45,073 nt of DNA from Gp7-AA6 sp036395755 (GCA_036395755.1 DASWCZ010000075.1:1-45073); one strand, 5' to 3'. Shown: positions 1-7,813, numbered from the stretch's first letter. Notes: generated from the sequence alone by a model not told the origin. Made by a program: numbers and translations.

Positions 1-300
1 AGTGTCGGGCCGCGTCTCACGTCTCCGAAAGCGAGAGGGCAGGTTTCGGATTGCGAACAGAAGCCGGACAACGCGGGAGCGCTCGAGATCGAGCGAACGA
101 AAAGCGGCGTACGCGTCGCCCGCCTCGGCCCGGACCTGCGCTTCGTGATACTCCCGGGTGTCGTACGACGGCAGATACTTCTGCAGAAGGGAACCGTGAA
201 GTTCGGCGGCTTCCTCGGAGGGTTGGATCGGGGACGGCTCTGCACGCGACAGGCTGACCGGGACTCGGCCGCGCACAGTCATCGCGCTTGGAATCACCAT
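1..300 (-). CDS. Partial SRPBCC/DUF2867-like protein (runs off window start)
   Basis: An open frame starts at ATG 300-298 and runs off the left edge, so only the first 100 residues are visible. It begins MVIPSAMTVRG and includes LPSYDTREYHEAQV, then AYAAFRSLDLERSRVVRLLF. This 'YD.REYHE..V.A....AF.ALDL..S..VR.LF.LR.LP' style is what I associate with small uncharacterised SRPBCC or DUF2867-type proteins, but that is a memory-based match to one fragment. Its ATG overlaps the end of the upstream CBS gene by 7 bases, so the two are probably translationally coupled and it is the last visible gene of the hemerythrin-CBS operon. No function can be assigned. Confidence 0.45.
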   Translation of the reverse strand, partial: MVIPSAMTVRGRVPVSLSRAEPSPIQPSEEAAELHGSLLQKYLPSYDTREYHEAQVRAEAGDAYAAFRSLDLERSRVVRLLFAIRNLPSRFRRRETRPDT

Positions 301-773
301 ATCGTTGTTTCCTCTTCGACGAACCTGCGAACGAAATCCGATTCGGTCAGGATTCCCACGAGGCGGCTACCCTCAACCACGGGAAGACATCCGATCTTGT
401 TCTCGAACAGGGTCGCCGCCGCATCGCGGAGTGGCCTGTCCGGCTCGACGGTCTCGATCTCGGTGATCATGATCTCCCTCACGCGACGGCGTTGGAGAAG
501 ATCCCGCTCCTGGCTCAGAGGCAGATCCGACCAGGAGCTGAGCGCTGACATGGCGAGATCGGTATGAGTGAGAAGACCGACGAGCTCCTCGTCCTGGTCC
601 ACGATCGGTACGTGACGGATGCGATGGGTGTCCATCAAGTCATAGAGCGATGCCAGCGTATCGCGGGGGCCGAGAGTGTAGGGGTTCGGGGTCATCAGAT
701 CCCGGACCTGGGGCCCTTCGGCACGGGTCTCCGGCGATCGTGGCTCTGCGGACCGGACAGCGTGCTTCGCCAT
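294..773 (-). CDS. CBS-domain pair protein
   Basis: A 159-residue cytosolic protein made almost entirely of two CBS motifs, about residues 25-80 (VRDLMTPNPYTL, then HRIRHVPIVDQDEELVGLLT) and 95-155 (VREIMITEIETVEPDRPL, then NKIGCLPVVEGSRLVGILTE). Tandem CBS motifs form a Bateman module that usually binds adenine nucleotides such as AMP, ATP or SAM, and acts as an energy or redox sensor. No catalytic or DNA-binding domain is attached, so it may act on a partner. The ATG at 773 follows a GAGGAGG-type ribosome site. It lies 84 bases after the hemerythrin gene on the same strand and overlaps the next gene, which suggests one operon. The family is clear; the ligand is not. Confidence 0.9.
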   Translation of the reverse strand: MAKHAVRSAEPRSPETRAEGPQVRDLMTPNPYTLGPRDTLASLYDLMDTHRIRHVPIVDQDEELVGLLTHTDLAMSALSSWSDLPLSQERDLLQRRRVREIMITEIETVEPDRPLRDAAATLFENKIGCLPVVEGSRLVGILTESDFVRRFVEEETTIW

Positions 774-857
774 TTTTCCCTCCTCGATGAGAACCTCGAA
801 GACCCGATTCTCGTCAGCCCGTGAGAGAGCGCGGATGATGCGAACGCATCATCTTGC

Positions 858-1391
858 TCAGCTGCCGGACTCCTGAATCTTCGCCACCAGCGCATCACTC
901 TCCGCGGGCGAGAGCGCGTAATCGAGAGCGGGATAGAGAATCTCTTCCTCTTTGAGATGGTGTTTATCGAGCACCTCGTGGAACGCCGCGCGGGCTTCAT
1001 CCGGCAGTTTGGCGGGGTTACCGATCGTCCGAAGGATCTCGCCGAGCAACTGGAGAATCTCTTCATGCTCACGACGCATCACCTCCGTCGGTCCGGCCGA
1101 GGGAGAGAGGCCGAGCCGCTTCTCGAAGACGGGAAAGAGAAATTCCTCCTCCACCGCAATGTGCTGCTTGAGGGCGGAGCAAAAGGCGGCGTACCATCTC
1201 TCGGCGGTCTCGGGCTCCCCCGAGGCGCGCGCGATGAAAGCCGCCACCTCGAGGCGCGCCAGCCGTTCGTGGTCCCATCCGAACACCTCGGAGATTCGGC
1301 ACGATGCTTCCCGGCCCGCGGAGTGGCGGGAGGCCTCGATTCGGTGACCCGTCTGGTCACTCCGGTTTGCTGCCGCTGGATGACTGCTCAT
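858..1391 (-). CDS. Hemerythrin HHE-domain protein
   Basis: A 177-residue protein with a four-helix hemerythrin-like domain after a polar N-terminal tail of about 35 residues. Likely di-iron ligands are H41 (in WDHERL), H77 and E81 (HIAVEEE), H109 (RREHEE) and H144 or H145 with E149 (HHLKEEEILYP). Family members bind O2 or NO, or help protect and repair Fe-S clusters. A good Shine-Dalgarno sequence (GGGAGG) precedes ATG 1391. It is the first gene of a minus-strand group with the CBS protein. Near a PAS-LuxR regulator and a dead acetate kinase, it looks like part of an oxygen or energy stress locus. The exact role (O2 sensing versus Fe-S repair) is undetermined. Confidence 0.9.
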   Translation of the reverse strand: MSSHPAAANRSDQTGHRIEASRHSAGREASCRISEVFGWDHERLARLEVAAFIARASGEPETAERWYAAFCSALKQHIAVEEEFLFPVFEKRLGLSPSAGPTEVMRREHEEILQLLGEILRTIGNPAKLPDEARAAFHEVLDKHHLKEEEILYPALDYALSPAESDALVAKIQESGS

Positions 1392-1602
1392 TCATTCCTC
1401 CCGTGCGAGGGAGAGGGCGCGGAAGGCCTACGAGCCGTGCTCTCCCCCGTCATTAGGCGATGGTAGGAGCAGTGATTCGCCGTGAAATGGTGCAAAGACA
1501 TCACGGTCCCCGAACGAGGCGGCCGGCTCATCCATAGGGTGATTCAGTTGCATCAGGTTCCGCCCGGCGTCCGGAGCCATGCTCTGCGCTGGAGAAGAAC
1601 CG

Positions 1603-1998
1603 ATGAAGAACGCATCCGGAACGGACCACGTTTCGCGGCCTCAGGCGATCGAGCGAATCCGGGGAGCGCTCTTATCGCGCGCCGGTGACGAGGAGTGCGC
1701 CTGCGGCGTGGCGGCGCGCGCCGGCGTCTTCTGTCAGGGCTTTCGTTCCCTGCCGGACGCCGACTTCCGCCGACGATTCGCCTGGATCGCCCGCCCGCGC
1801 CCCAAGGCCACCCGGCCGGAGCTCGAACATCTGGTCTCGCTCTACCACCTCGGACGGCAGGAGGTCGGGGGCGCTGCGCTCTGCTGCGACGTGGAAACGC
1901 GCGAGCACTGCGCGTGCGACGGCTGGAACCGTTTCGATAATCCAACGCTCGAGAAGTTCTGCCTCGAGCTCACGGGAAGACCCGTTCGAATCGGTTGA
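1603..1998 (+). CDS. Conserved hypothetical Cys-rich protein
   Basis: A 131-residue protein with no domain I can name. It has clustered cysteines: an ECACG near residue 27, FCQGF near 40, and ALCCDV and HCACDGW in the C-terminal third. It ends in a conserved-looking 'GWNRFDNPTLEKFCLELTG' block. The start is set at ATG 1603 because GGAG lies 8 bases upstream. An in-frame ATG at 1579 has its GGAG only 2 bases away and would be badly spaced. No signal peptide or membrane segment is seen. It reads toward the PAS-LuxR gene, leaving 36 bases between the stops. The cysteines could bind metal, but the pairs are not a textbook zinc ribbon. Confidence 0.7.
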   Translation: MKNASGTDHVSRPQAIERIRGALLSRAGDEECACGVAARAGVFCQGFRSLPDADFRRRFAWIARPRPKATRPELEHLVSLYHLGRQEVGGAALCCDVETREHCACDGWNRFDNPTLEKFCLELTGRPVRIG

Positions 1999-2034
1999 CG
2001 CCGCCCGGAAACGGGCTCGAACGGTCCCGCGCTC

Positions 2035-2694
2035 TCAGATCAGGTCGTGACGGTACGCGTAGACGACCGCGGCGAGCTTGCTGTGGACATCCAGGCGCTG
2101 AAGGATCGACTGGATGTGATTGCGGACCGTCACGGGAGAGATCGACAGCTTCCGGGCGATGGCGGCCGTCGACATTCCGCGCGCCAGGCTGCGCAGGACG
2201 TCCTGTTCGCGGGGCGTCAACGCGACCGGCTCTCCCTCGGAGGTCGTCATGGGCCAGAGCGGCTCGGAGCGCGCGGCCTCACCCTGGAGCTCTTTCTCGA
2301 GAGCTGAGGGCTTCCTCTTCGCATCCCGTACGATGTGAACGACCGTCGAGAGGGCCGGATGGTAGGAAGGAATCGCGAAGAGCGAGATCTCGACCCAACG
2401 TTCCTCGCCGTCGCCGCTCTGGACACGCAGCGGAAACTGCGCGACGGGATCGGTCGGCCTCTCGCGGGCCTGAAACGCCACCGGGCAGTTGCGATAGCAG
2501 TAGATGTTGCCGCTGGCGTCGCGACCGGCCAACACTTCGTAGCATCGCTTGCCGAGCACCGCCCGGGAAGGCTTTCCGAGCAGTTCTTCGCACCTCTTGT
2601 TCCAGAGGACGATCCGATCCGACGAATCGATAGCGAAAACCGCCTCTTTGCTGCGGGCGATCCGGTCGAGAGTTTCGGAGGCTGCCGAGGACAC
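2035..2694 (-). CDS. PAS-LuxR transcriptional regulator
   Basis: From the GTG at 2694 this is a 219-residue one-component regulator. A PAS domain spans about residues 5-125 (AVFAIDSSDRIVLWNKRCEELLG). A LuxR/GerE helix-turn-helix spans about 158-215 (LTPREQDVLRSLARGMS, then KLSISPVTVRNHIQSILQRL). The PAS insert carries C51 and a CX3C pair (C66, C70, in CYRNCP), which may bind heme, Fe-S or respond to redox. The start is chosen from a TAGAAT box 7 bases upstream. An in-frame ATG at 2808 would add 38 residues drawn from the acetate kinase remnant. It lacks a receiver domain. Targets are unknown; the stress genes beside it are candidates. Confidence 0.85.
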   Translation of the reverse strand: MSSAASETLDRIARSKEAVFAIDSSDRIVLWNKRCEELLGKPSRAVLGKRCYEVLAGRDASGNIYCYRNCPVAFQARERPTDPVAQFPLRVQSGDGEERWVEISLFAIPSYHPALSTVVHIVRDAKRKPSALEKELQGEAARSEPLWPMTTSEGEPVALTPREQDVLRSLARGMSTAAIARKLSISPVTVRNHIQSILQRLDVHSKLAAVVYAYRHDLI

Positions 2695-2701
2695 CGACGG
2701 G

Positions 2702-2707
2702 ATTCTA
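2702..2707 (-). promoter_or_regulatory. Putative -10 box (TAGAAT) of the PAS-LuxR gene
   Basis: TAGAAT on the minus strand ends 7 bases before GTG 2694. That spacing would start the transcript at or near the start codon. No convincing -35 hexamer is visible. Confidence 0.45.
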
Positions 2708-2739
2708 GCGCGGCCGAGGATCGCCGCCGTGGAGCAGCC

Positions 2740-3111
2740 GGATCCGAGCCGAAGACGCAGACCCAAGGCACTGTCGGCCCGAGAACCTCGCGGGCCGCCC
2801 GCGTCCATGCGAGGGTCTCTGGAACGTGGAGAGGAGCGAGCCGCGCCAGGTTGGCCAGAGCCTTTGCCGCCAAGTCATCGAGCAAGACCGGCTTCACGAA
2901 ACGACTTCCGCCGTGAACGAACCGATGCGCCACCGCCGCAGTTCGTTGCGAAGCGTTCCTTTCCAGGAAGCGCGCCAACGTTGCCGCGCGGTCCGTGGGA
3001 CGTCTTCCTTCGTTCTGGGAAGCCGGCGTCTCGACCGCATTGCCCTCTGAGGCAACGAGAAAAAGCCGAAACGGAAGAGCTTCCCGCGTTGATCGTCAGG
3101 ATCGTCGTCAT
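2740..3111 (-). pseudogene. ackA: Acetate kinase remnant
   Basis: ATG 3111 opens with MTTILTINAGSSS, the diagnostic acetate kinase N-terminus with its phosphate-binding motif. Within a few codons (about 3080) the reading frame must shift by one. In the shifted frame it continues FRLFLVASEGN and later AHRFVHGGSRF, KPVLLDDL and LARLAPLHVPE, which match the conserved HR.VHGG and LAPLHNP blocks. Homology ends near VPWVCVFGS at about 2740, where functional enzymes continue with the D-T-A-F-H block and two thirds more protein. The stretch between the start and VHGG is also shorter than usual. The gene is therefore frameshifted, internally shortened and truncated, and cannot encode an active kinase. 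Confidence 0.8.
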
Positions 3112-3236
3112 TTTTCAATCATCTTCCTCAGAGAGATTTCATCACTTCGCGATTGATTGCAGGGGGACCGCGAAATCTCCACAGCTGCGGAGGAGGCTGG
3201 ACCGGCATTCACGGGTCGAAGAGCACGTCGCCGCCG

Positions 3237-3242
3237 TACAAT
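3237..3242 (+). promoter_or_regulatory. Putative -10 box (TACAAT) of the vWA gene
   Basis: TACAAT ends 10 bases before ATG 3253. No Shine-Dalgarno sequence lies between them, which fits a very short or absent leader. Confidence 0.5.
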
Positions 3243-3252
3243 CACTCTCCCG

Positions 3253-4338
3253 ATGCGATACCGGTACGGCGACTATCCCGTCGACCTCCTCCGCGAGCTC
3301 CTCACTTTTCAGGAGCTCACCAAGCTCTTTCTGCAGCTCGTGCTCCAGACTGGAGGCGACGTCGAAGAGGCTCTCCGGTGGATGAAGTATCTCCAGGAGC
3401 GCGGGATGATCGACCCGTCGATCGACCTCGACCAATTCCGGCGCGAGCTCGAGAAGAACGAGGTCGTCGAAGAACGGGACGGCAAGCTCGCCCTCTCGGC
3501 GGCGGGGGAACGCCAGATCCGCCGCTCCGCGCTCGAAGAGATCTTCACGTCGCTGACGAAATCGGGGCCTGGATACCACGCCATCCCGCGCGCCGGAGCG
3601 GGGGGAGAGCTCCTTCCCGAAACGCGGCCCTACGAGTTCGGCGACAGCCCGACTTCGATCGACGGCGTCCGCACGATCGGGAATGCGGTGCGCCGGGACG
3701 CGAACGACATCGCGCTGAAACCCGAGGACTTCGAGGTGCACGAAGAGGAACACCTGACCTCGTGTGCGACCGTGCTCGCGATCGACATCTCCCACTCGAT
3801 GATCCTGTACGGTGAGGATCGCTTCACGCCGGCGAAGAAGGTCGCGCTCGCCATGGTGGAGCTCATCCAGTCGAAATACCCGAAGGACTCGATCGAGGTG
3901 ATCCTCTTCGGCGACGACGCGCGCCGCGTGCCGATCTCGGAGATCTCGAAGACGCAGGTCGGCCCGTTTCACACCAACACGAAAGCGGGGCTCGCGCTCG
4001 CCCGGAAGCTGCTCGTCCACCGCAAGAATCCGAACAAGCAGATCTTCCTGATCACGGACGGCAAGCCTTCGGCCATCTGGGAACGCGGGCGGCTCTACAA
4101 GAACCCGTTCGGGCTGGATCTCAAGATCGTCAACCGCACTCTCGAGGAGGCGGACGCCTGCCGCCGCGACGGGATCACCATCACGACATTCATGATCGCG
4201 ACCGACTCCTACTTAGTCGCGTTCGTCGACAAGCTGACCAAGATCAACCGGGGGCGCGCCTACTACGCGTCTCCCTACAACCTCGCCGAGTTCCTTTTCA
4301 CCGACTACATCCGGAACCGCAAGAAGTTCGTCCATTGA
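3253..4338 (+). CDS. von Willebrand factor A (vWA) domain protein
   Basis: A 361-residue protein. The first 110 residues are mostly helical and charged. A vWA domain follows at about 170-355 with a complete MIDAS metal site: D178-x-S180-x-S182 (DISHS), a Thr near 243 (HTNTKAG) and D269 (LITDGKPS). It resembles the cytosolic vWA proteins often paired with MoxR-type AAA ATPases, although no MoxR gene is in the window. There is no signal peptide. ATG 3253 is preferred because TACAAT sits just upstream and the added residues from an earlier in-frame start look non-coding. The stop overlaps the next gene's TTG start (TTGA), so the two are coupled. The client is unknown. Confidence 0.85.
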   Translation: MRYRYGDYPVDLLRELLTFQELTKLFLQLVLQTGGDVEEALRWMKYLQERGMIDPSIDLDQFRRELEKNEVVEERDGKLALSAAGERQIRRSALEEIFTSLTKSGPGYHAIPRAGAGGELLPETRPYEFGDSPTSIDGVRTIGNAVRRDANDIALKPEDFEVHEEEHLTSCATVLAIDISHSMILYGEDRFTPAKKVALAMVELIQSKYPKDSIEVILFGDDARRVPISEISKTQVGPFHTNTKAGLALARKLLVHRKNPNKQIFLITDGKPSAIWERGRLYKNPFGLDLKIVNRTLEEADACRRDGITITTFMIATDSYLVAFVDKLTKINRGRAYYASPYNLAEFLFTDYIRNRKKFVH

Positions 4339-4829
4339 GCGGCGCCCTCTGGATACTGGCGGGCGTCGCGGCGCTCGCCGCCGGCGTCTTCCTCCTTCCT
4401 CGAGTTTTCATTTCGCGGGCACAGGACCGAATGGCGCGCGACAAGATGGCGCGCGAAGGCCACACCCTGAAGCTCCTGACGCGCGCCGAGCTCGTGATCG
4501 GACGCTACAAGCGGATTCCCGGACTCCTTTCGTGGCGCGACGACGTCCTCGCATTTCAGGGCATCTCCGGGCACACGATCAACATTCCTCCGTCGCGAAT
4601 CCAGAAGATCGTGACGGCCGACCGGACGGCGGCGGGAAGGCTGCTGTTCAAGGTCGAAGTCCTCCGGCTCATGGACACGGACGGGCAGGAACTGGAGTTC
4701 GTCGTCGCCCGGAACACGGCGGACCAGTGGAGAAACCTGCTCGGAGCGTGGGCGGGACGCGAACGACAGATCGCGACGGCGACCGACGCGACTCCGCAGG
4801 AAGTCGTGACGCCGGGCAGGAAAAGCTAA
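4335..4829 (+). CDS. Small single-pass membrane protein, unknown
   Basis: A 164-residue protein starting at TTG 4335, which overlaps the stop of the vWA gene. Residues about 4-24 form one transmembrane helix (ALWILAGVAALAAGVFLLP). A basic stretch follows, then a soluble part of about 100 residues that looks like a small beta-rich, PH-like or bacterial PH-domain fold (LSWRDDVLAFQGISGHTINIP, DGQELEFVVARNTADQW). That fold is an inference. The tight overlap suggests it works with, or is co-produced with, the vWA protein. Its TAA stop lies inside the TAAAAT box of the next gene. No family name is recognised. Confidence 0.7.
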   Translation: MSGALWILAGVAALAAGVFLLPRVFISRAQDRMARDKMAREGHTLKLLTRAELVIGRYKRIPGLLSWRDDVLAFQGISGHTINIPPSRIQKIVTADRTAAGRLLFKVEVLRLMDTDGQELEFVVARNTADQWRNLLGAWAGRERQIATATDATPQEVVTPGRKS

Positions 4830-4832
4830 AAT
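4827..4832 (+). promoter_or_regulatory. Putative -10 box (TAAAAT) of the STN gene
   Basis: TAAAAT contains the TAA stop of the upstream gene and ends 9 bases before GTG 4842. The downstream gene may thus have its own leaderless promoter. Confidence 0.5.
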
Positions 4833-4841
4833 CGTTTTCTC

Positions 4842-5285
4842 GTGAAGTCCCGATCTTCCTTCCTCGTCGCCCTGCTGGTGTTCGCCGCCGTACCCGCTTT
4901 CGCAGCTCCCACGACGAAGAAGCCGCGCGTTCGGATCACGCGAGCGCAGCGCACGAATCCGAGCCCGGTTCTCGGGACCGATCCCGGGCTCTCACCGGGC
5001 GGATCGGGCTACCCCGCGGTCGTGCTGGGCGAGCCCCTGCGGCGCTGGACCGGAGAGCCGATCTCGCTCGACCTCAAGGACGCGGACATCCGCGACGTGC
5101 TGCTGACCTTCTCGAAGCTCGCCCAATTGAACATGGTGATCGACCCGGACGTGCGCGGTTCCGTCACCGTGCGACTCGAGAACGTGCCGTGGGACCAGGC
5201 CCTCGGAGTGATCCTGCGGGTCAACGGCCTCGGTTACGTGCTCGAGGGAAACATCGTGCGGGTCGGCGCTCCCACGAAGCTCTGA
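4842..5285 (+). CDS. Secreted stand-alone secretin/TonB short N-terminal (STN) domain protein
   Basis: A 147-residue exported protein. Residues 1-21 form a Sec signal peptide (FLVALLVFAAVPAFA). A basic, Pro-rich linker follows, then at about 72-145 a domain matching the STN/N1 domain of PilQ-type secretins: ISLDLKDADIRDVLLTFSKL, NMVIDPDVRGSVTVRLENV, PWDQALGVILRVNGLGYVLEG. In PilQ this domain precedes the outer-membrane secretin barrel, but here the protein ends after it. It may be a periplasmic accessory subunit, or a remnant of a larger secretin or TonB-linked protein. Codon use looks normal and the signal peptide is intact, so I favour a functional small protein. Confidence 0.8.
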   Translation: MKSRSSFLVALLVFAAVPAFAAPTTKKPRVRITRAQRTNPSPVLGTDPGLSPGGSGYPAVVLGEPLRRWTGEPISLDLKDADIRDVLLTFSKLAQLNMVIDPDVRGSVTVRLENVPWDQALGVILRVNGLGYVLEGNIVRVGAPTKL

Positions 5286-5321
5286 ACTCTCCGGTTATCA
5301 TCGAAACCGACAACACCCTGC

Positions 5322-5397
5322 TGTGGGGTAGTTGAATTGGTACAACGTCCGGCTGTTAACCGGAAGGTTGGGGGTTCGAGGCCCTCCCCCACAGCCA
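5322..5397 (+). tRNA. tRNA-Asn (anticodon GTT)
   Basis: A full cloverleaf can be drawn by hand. Acceptor TGTGGGG pairs with CCCCACA (5387-5393), with discriminator G and an encoded CCA at 5395-5397. The D arm is GTTG/CAAC. Anticodon stem TCCGG/CCGGA encloses loop CTGTTAA, with anticodon GTT at 5355-5357. The T arm is GGGGG/CCCTC with loop TTCGAGG. G73 fits asparagine tRNA. It sits between the STN gene and the chorismate mutase, transcribed toward the latter's 3' end. Confidence 0.95.
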
Positions 5398-5466
5398 ATG
5401 TTCTCCGCGCGTTACGAGGCGAGGATTCCCCCCAGCCCCGACAAGAGCGAGATCAACGCCGGCCCG

Positions 5467-5787
5467 CTAGCGGCGGCGGCGGCCTCCGCGAGCGTCGGGA
5501 CGCGGCAGGGCGGCCTGGAGCTCGATCCCGGCATCGATGATCGCCCGGAACACGCGCCGGACAGCGGCGGGGCGAAGTCCGCCGGTCGGGCGCCCCGCGG
5601 CCGCGGTGAGGATCGCGGCCTCTCTCCGCCGGTCCCGGCGGTGCCCCGGGGTGAGCGCGGCGCAGATGACCAGTCCGGCCCGGACAGCGAGAAGGTGAGA
5701 GATAAGCCGGTCGACCTCGTCGATCGAGCGGCGGATCCGGCGGAGCTCGGGACCCTCACGGACCCCTGTTCGGCGGCGTGAACTCAA
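5467..5787 (-). CDS. Chorismate mutase, AroQ type (probable)
   Basis: A 106-residue all-helical protein of AroQ size that would convert chorismate to prephenate. Visible matches: ELRRIRRSIDEVDRLISHLL (helix 1, with the active-site Arg), AVRAGLV (second Arg), DRRREAAIL (Arg-Glu pair of helix 2) and VRRVFRAIIDAGIELQ (terminal Gln). The position of the E. coli AroQ Lys39 appears to be L or T, so activity may be altered. The start is uncertain: TTG 5787 is the best in-frame option and no good ribosome site is seen. It lies 52 bases after the U32 operon on the same strand, so prephenate supply to that system is an attractive inference. Confidence 0.65.
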   Translation of the reverse strand: MSSRRRTGVREGPELRRIRRSIDEVDRLISHLLAVRAGLVICAALTPGHRRDRRREAAILTAAAGRPTGGLRPAAVRRVFRAIIDAGIELQAALPRPDARGGRRRR

Positions 5788-5839
5788 AGTCGCTGGAGCG
5801 CGATCCCGAAGCGGGGGACCGCAGGTCCCCCGCTGATTC

Positions 5840-6808
5840 TCAGTTCACAGGCACCGGCTGTCGCGCCTCGGCGAGCAACAGTCGGGTCCCGTCGGACCGG
5901 GCCGTATCCCGCTCCGCCTGGATGGCGGCCAGGCGTGAACGCCAGGGCGACAAGTTGAACGGCTCCCCCTTCGGGAAGGCGACATAGGTATCGATCAGAT
6001 CCCGGTAGAACCGGACCATGCGCTCCACGAGCGGCACGGGATACTCGCGCCCCTGCACCTTCAGGCACTCGACTTTGAGATCGATCAGTTGCGGGATGTC
6101 CTCCAGGAGGAAGAAGGCATCGTTCTTCAAGGCCACGCTCTTCTCCCACTGCTCGTCGCCGCAGTAGAGCTCCCACGACTCCAGGCAGACGCGGTAATCG
6201 AGGCCGCCGCGGTTCGGGCTCCCCTTGAAAAGATCCTTCCCGAACGGATCCGTAGTGCGTTCGAGCCGGTGATAGGGGGACATCCAGCATTTCCCGAGGT
6301 AGGTGTAGCACTTGTTGGCGTGGATCAGGATCTCGATCCCGACGTCGATCTGCTCTTTGCGTGAAGCCAACTCCTTCAAGGTCAGCTTCGTGTCCGCCAC
6401 CACCTGCGAGACGCCGATCGACCGATAGAAGCGCACGTCCTCGTTGTTCAAGATGTTGGCCCCGATCGAGGCGTGGATAGTGAGATCCGGGAAGCGCCGG
6501 TGGACCTCCGCGATGGCGCCGATGTCGGTCATGATCGCCCCGTCCACACCCCAGGACACGAAGCGATCCATCTTCCGGAGCATGGGAGCGATCTCGCGAG
6601 ACTGCATGTTGGTGTTGATGGCCACGCGCAACTTCGCGCCGCCTCCGTGGGAGATTTCGATGGCGGCATGCACCTCGTCGTCGGACATCTCGTACTGGTC
6701 GCGCCGTCGACTCCACCCTCGGGGCCCCACGTAGATGGCGTTCGCGCCATTCTTGACCGCCCCCTCGACCATCGGAAGGTTGCCCGCCGGTGCCAGAAGT
6801 TCAACCAT
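5840..6808 (-). CDS. U32-family protein, UbiU-like (third gene of U32 operon)
   Basis: A 322-residue U32 ('peptidase U32') protein with a TIM-barrel start typical of the family (MVELLAPAGNLPMVEGAVKNG). Four cysteines can be placed on the UbiU 4Fe-4S pattern: C167 and C174 (CYTYLGKC, CX6C), C208 (YRVC) and C248 (VECLKVQGRE). The C208-C248 distance is about the same as in UbiU, and roughly 17 extra residues sit between C174 and C208. Known U32 proteins of this class carry out O2-independent hydroxylation of RNA bases or ubiquinone precursors, and were once called proteases. It starts 18 bases after the UbiV-like gene ends, so the two probably form a heterodimer as UbiU-UbiV do. The substrate is unknown. 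Confidence 0.85.
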   Translation of the reverse strand: MVELLAPAGNLPMVEGAVKNGANAIYVGPRGWSRRRDQYEMSDDEVHAAIEISHGGGAKLRVAINTNMQSREIAPMLRKMDRFVSWGVDGAIMTDIGAIAEVHRRFPDLTIHASIGANILNNEDVRFYRSIGVSQVVADTKLTLKELASRKEQIDVGIEILIHANKCYTYLGKCWMSPYHRLERTTDPFGKDLFKGSPNRGGLDYRVCLESWELYCGDEQWEKSVALKNDAFFLLEDIPQLIDLKVECLKVQGREYPVPLVERMVRFYRDLIDTYVAFPKGEPFNLSPWRSRLAAIQAERDTARSDGTRLLLAEARQPVPVN

Positions 6809-6826
6809 GAGCCGGTCCTCCTTGTC

Positions 6827-7801
6827 CTACGACTCCGCACGCGAGATCGTCAGCAGGGACCCGATCGCCTGGGGCCGGATGCCCGCGTAGTCCATTCCAC
6901 TCTTTCCGAAGTAGAAGCCGTTGCACAGGCCGATCCGGGCATGACGCCGGACGGTCTCCCACCACCTGTCGTCCACGTCGCCGCCGCCGCCGATCGCCCG
7001 ATCCAACGCCGCCCGGTACACCGCCGCGACCTCGCGACGGTACGCGGGACTCTCCGAAACGGCTTCGATCCGGAAGTACCGGTGGCCCTCCGCCAGGAGG
7101 CGCGGCAGGTGCTCCAGCATGCATACGTCTTTGCCGCTCAGGATTCCCTTCCCCACCGACTTCATTGCCCAGTCGCCCTGTTTGACGAACAGCTCCTTCT
7201 GGCAGAGGTCCGGACACTTGATGCCCCACTTCTCCTCATACTCCAGCAGGAAGCAATAGTCGGAGATCCCCAGGGGCATCTTGCCGTGGACCAGGAGCTC
7301 CATGGGTGCGCCGCAGGCGGTCGTGATTTCGTTTATCTCGTCCAGGCTCAACTCGTAGTTTGGGGTGAACCGGACGGCCCCGAACCCGCGCAGCGCCTCG
7401 GCGCCGGCGTCGGTGTACACGTTCGCAAAGCCCCCGATGTGCACCGGCAATCGTGGGAACTCGTCGTGGGCGATCTTCAGGATCCCCAGGTTATGGATCT
7501 CGACCGCCTGGGCGCCGGCCATCGCCGAGACTTCCAGCATCTTCCGCACCCTGGGCAGGAAGTCGTTCCGCGGTGCGGCATAGGTCGTCACGTAGGCCCG
7601 CTTCCCCTGGTCCCGGAGAATGTGGAGTCCCTCCTCGAGATCACCGAGGCGCTCGAGGAAGTTTCCCTCGTAAATTCGGCAGTAGATGTCGCCCAAGTAG
7701 ACCGCGTCGTAGTCGCGGAGGTCCGACTCCCGGAGGTCCCGCAGGTTCGCGATCGTCGTGTTCAACTCGAACTGGTTCATGGCCTGCGGGTCCTGGCTCA
7801 T
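6827..7801 (-). CDS. U32-family protein, UbiV-like (second gene of U32 operon)
   Basis: A 324-residue U32 protein. Counted from ATG 7801 it has C41 (VYLGDIYC), C183, C196 and C200, spaced C-X12-C-X3-C, the arrangement I recall for the 4Fe-4S ligands of E. coli UbiV (39, 180, 193, 197). This makes it a convincing UbiV-type subunit with a complete Fe-S site. ATG 7801 is chosen over ATG 7807 because AAAAGGAG ends directly against the earlier ATG but 6 bases from the later one. It lies between two other U32 genes with short gaps. No UbiT-like SCP2 protein or ubiquinone gene is nearby, so a substrate other than ubiquinone is likely. Confidence 0.85.
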   Translation of the reverse strand: MSQDPQAMNQFELNTTIANLRDLRESDLRDYDAVYLGDIYCRIYEGNFLERLGDLEEGLHILRDQGKRAYVTTYAAPRNDFLPRVRKMLEVSAMAGAQAVEIHNLGILKIAHDEFPRLPVHIGGFANVYTDAGAEALRGFGAVRFTPNYELSLDEINEITTACGAPMELLVHGKMPLGISDYCFLLEYEEKWGIKCPDLCQKELFVKQGDWAMKSVGKGILSGKDVCMLEHLPRLLAEGHRYFRIEAVSESPAYRREVAAVYRAALDRAIGGGGDVDDRWWETVRRHARIGLCNGFYFGKSGMDYAGIRPQAIGSLLTISRAES

Positions 7802-7813
7802 CGCCATCTCCTT

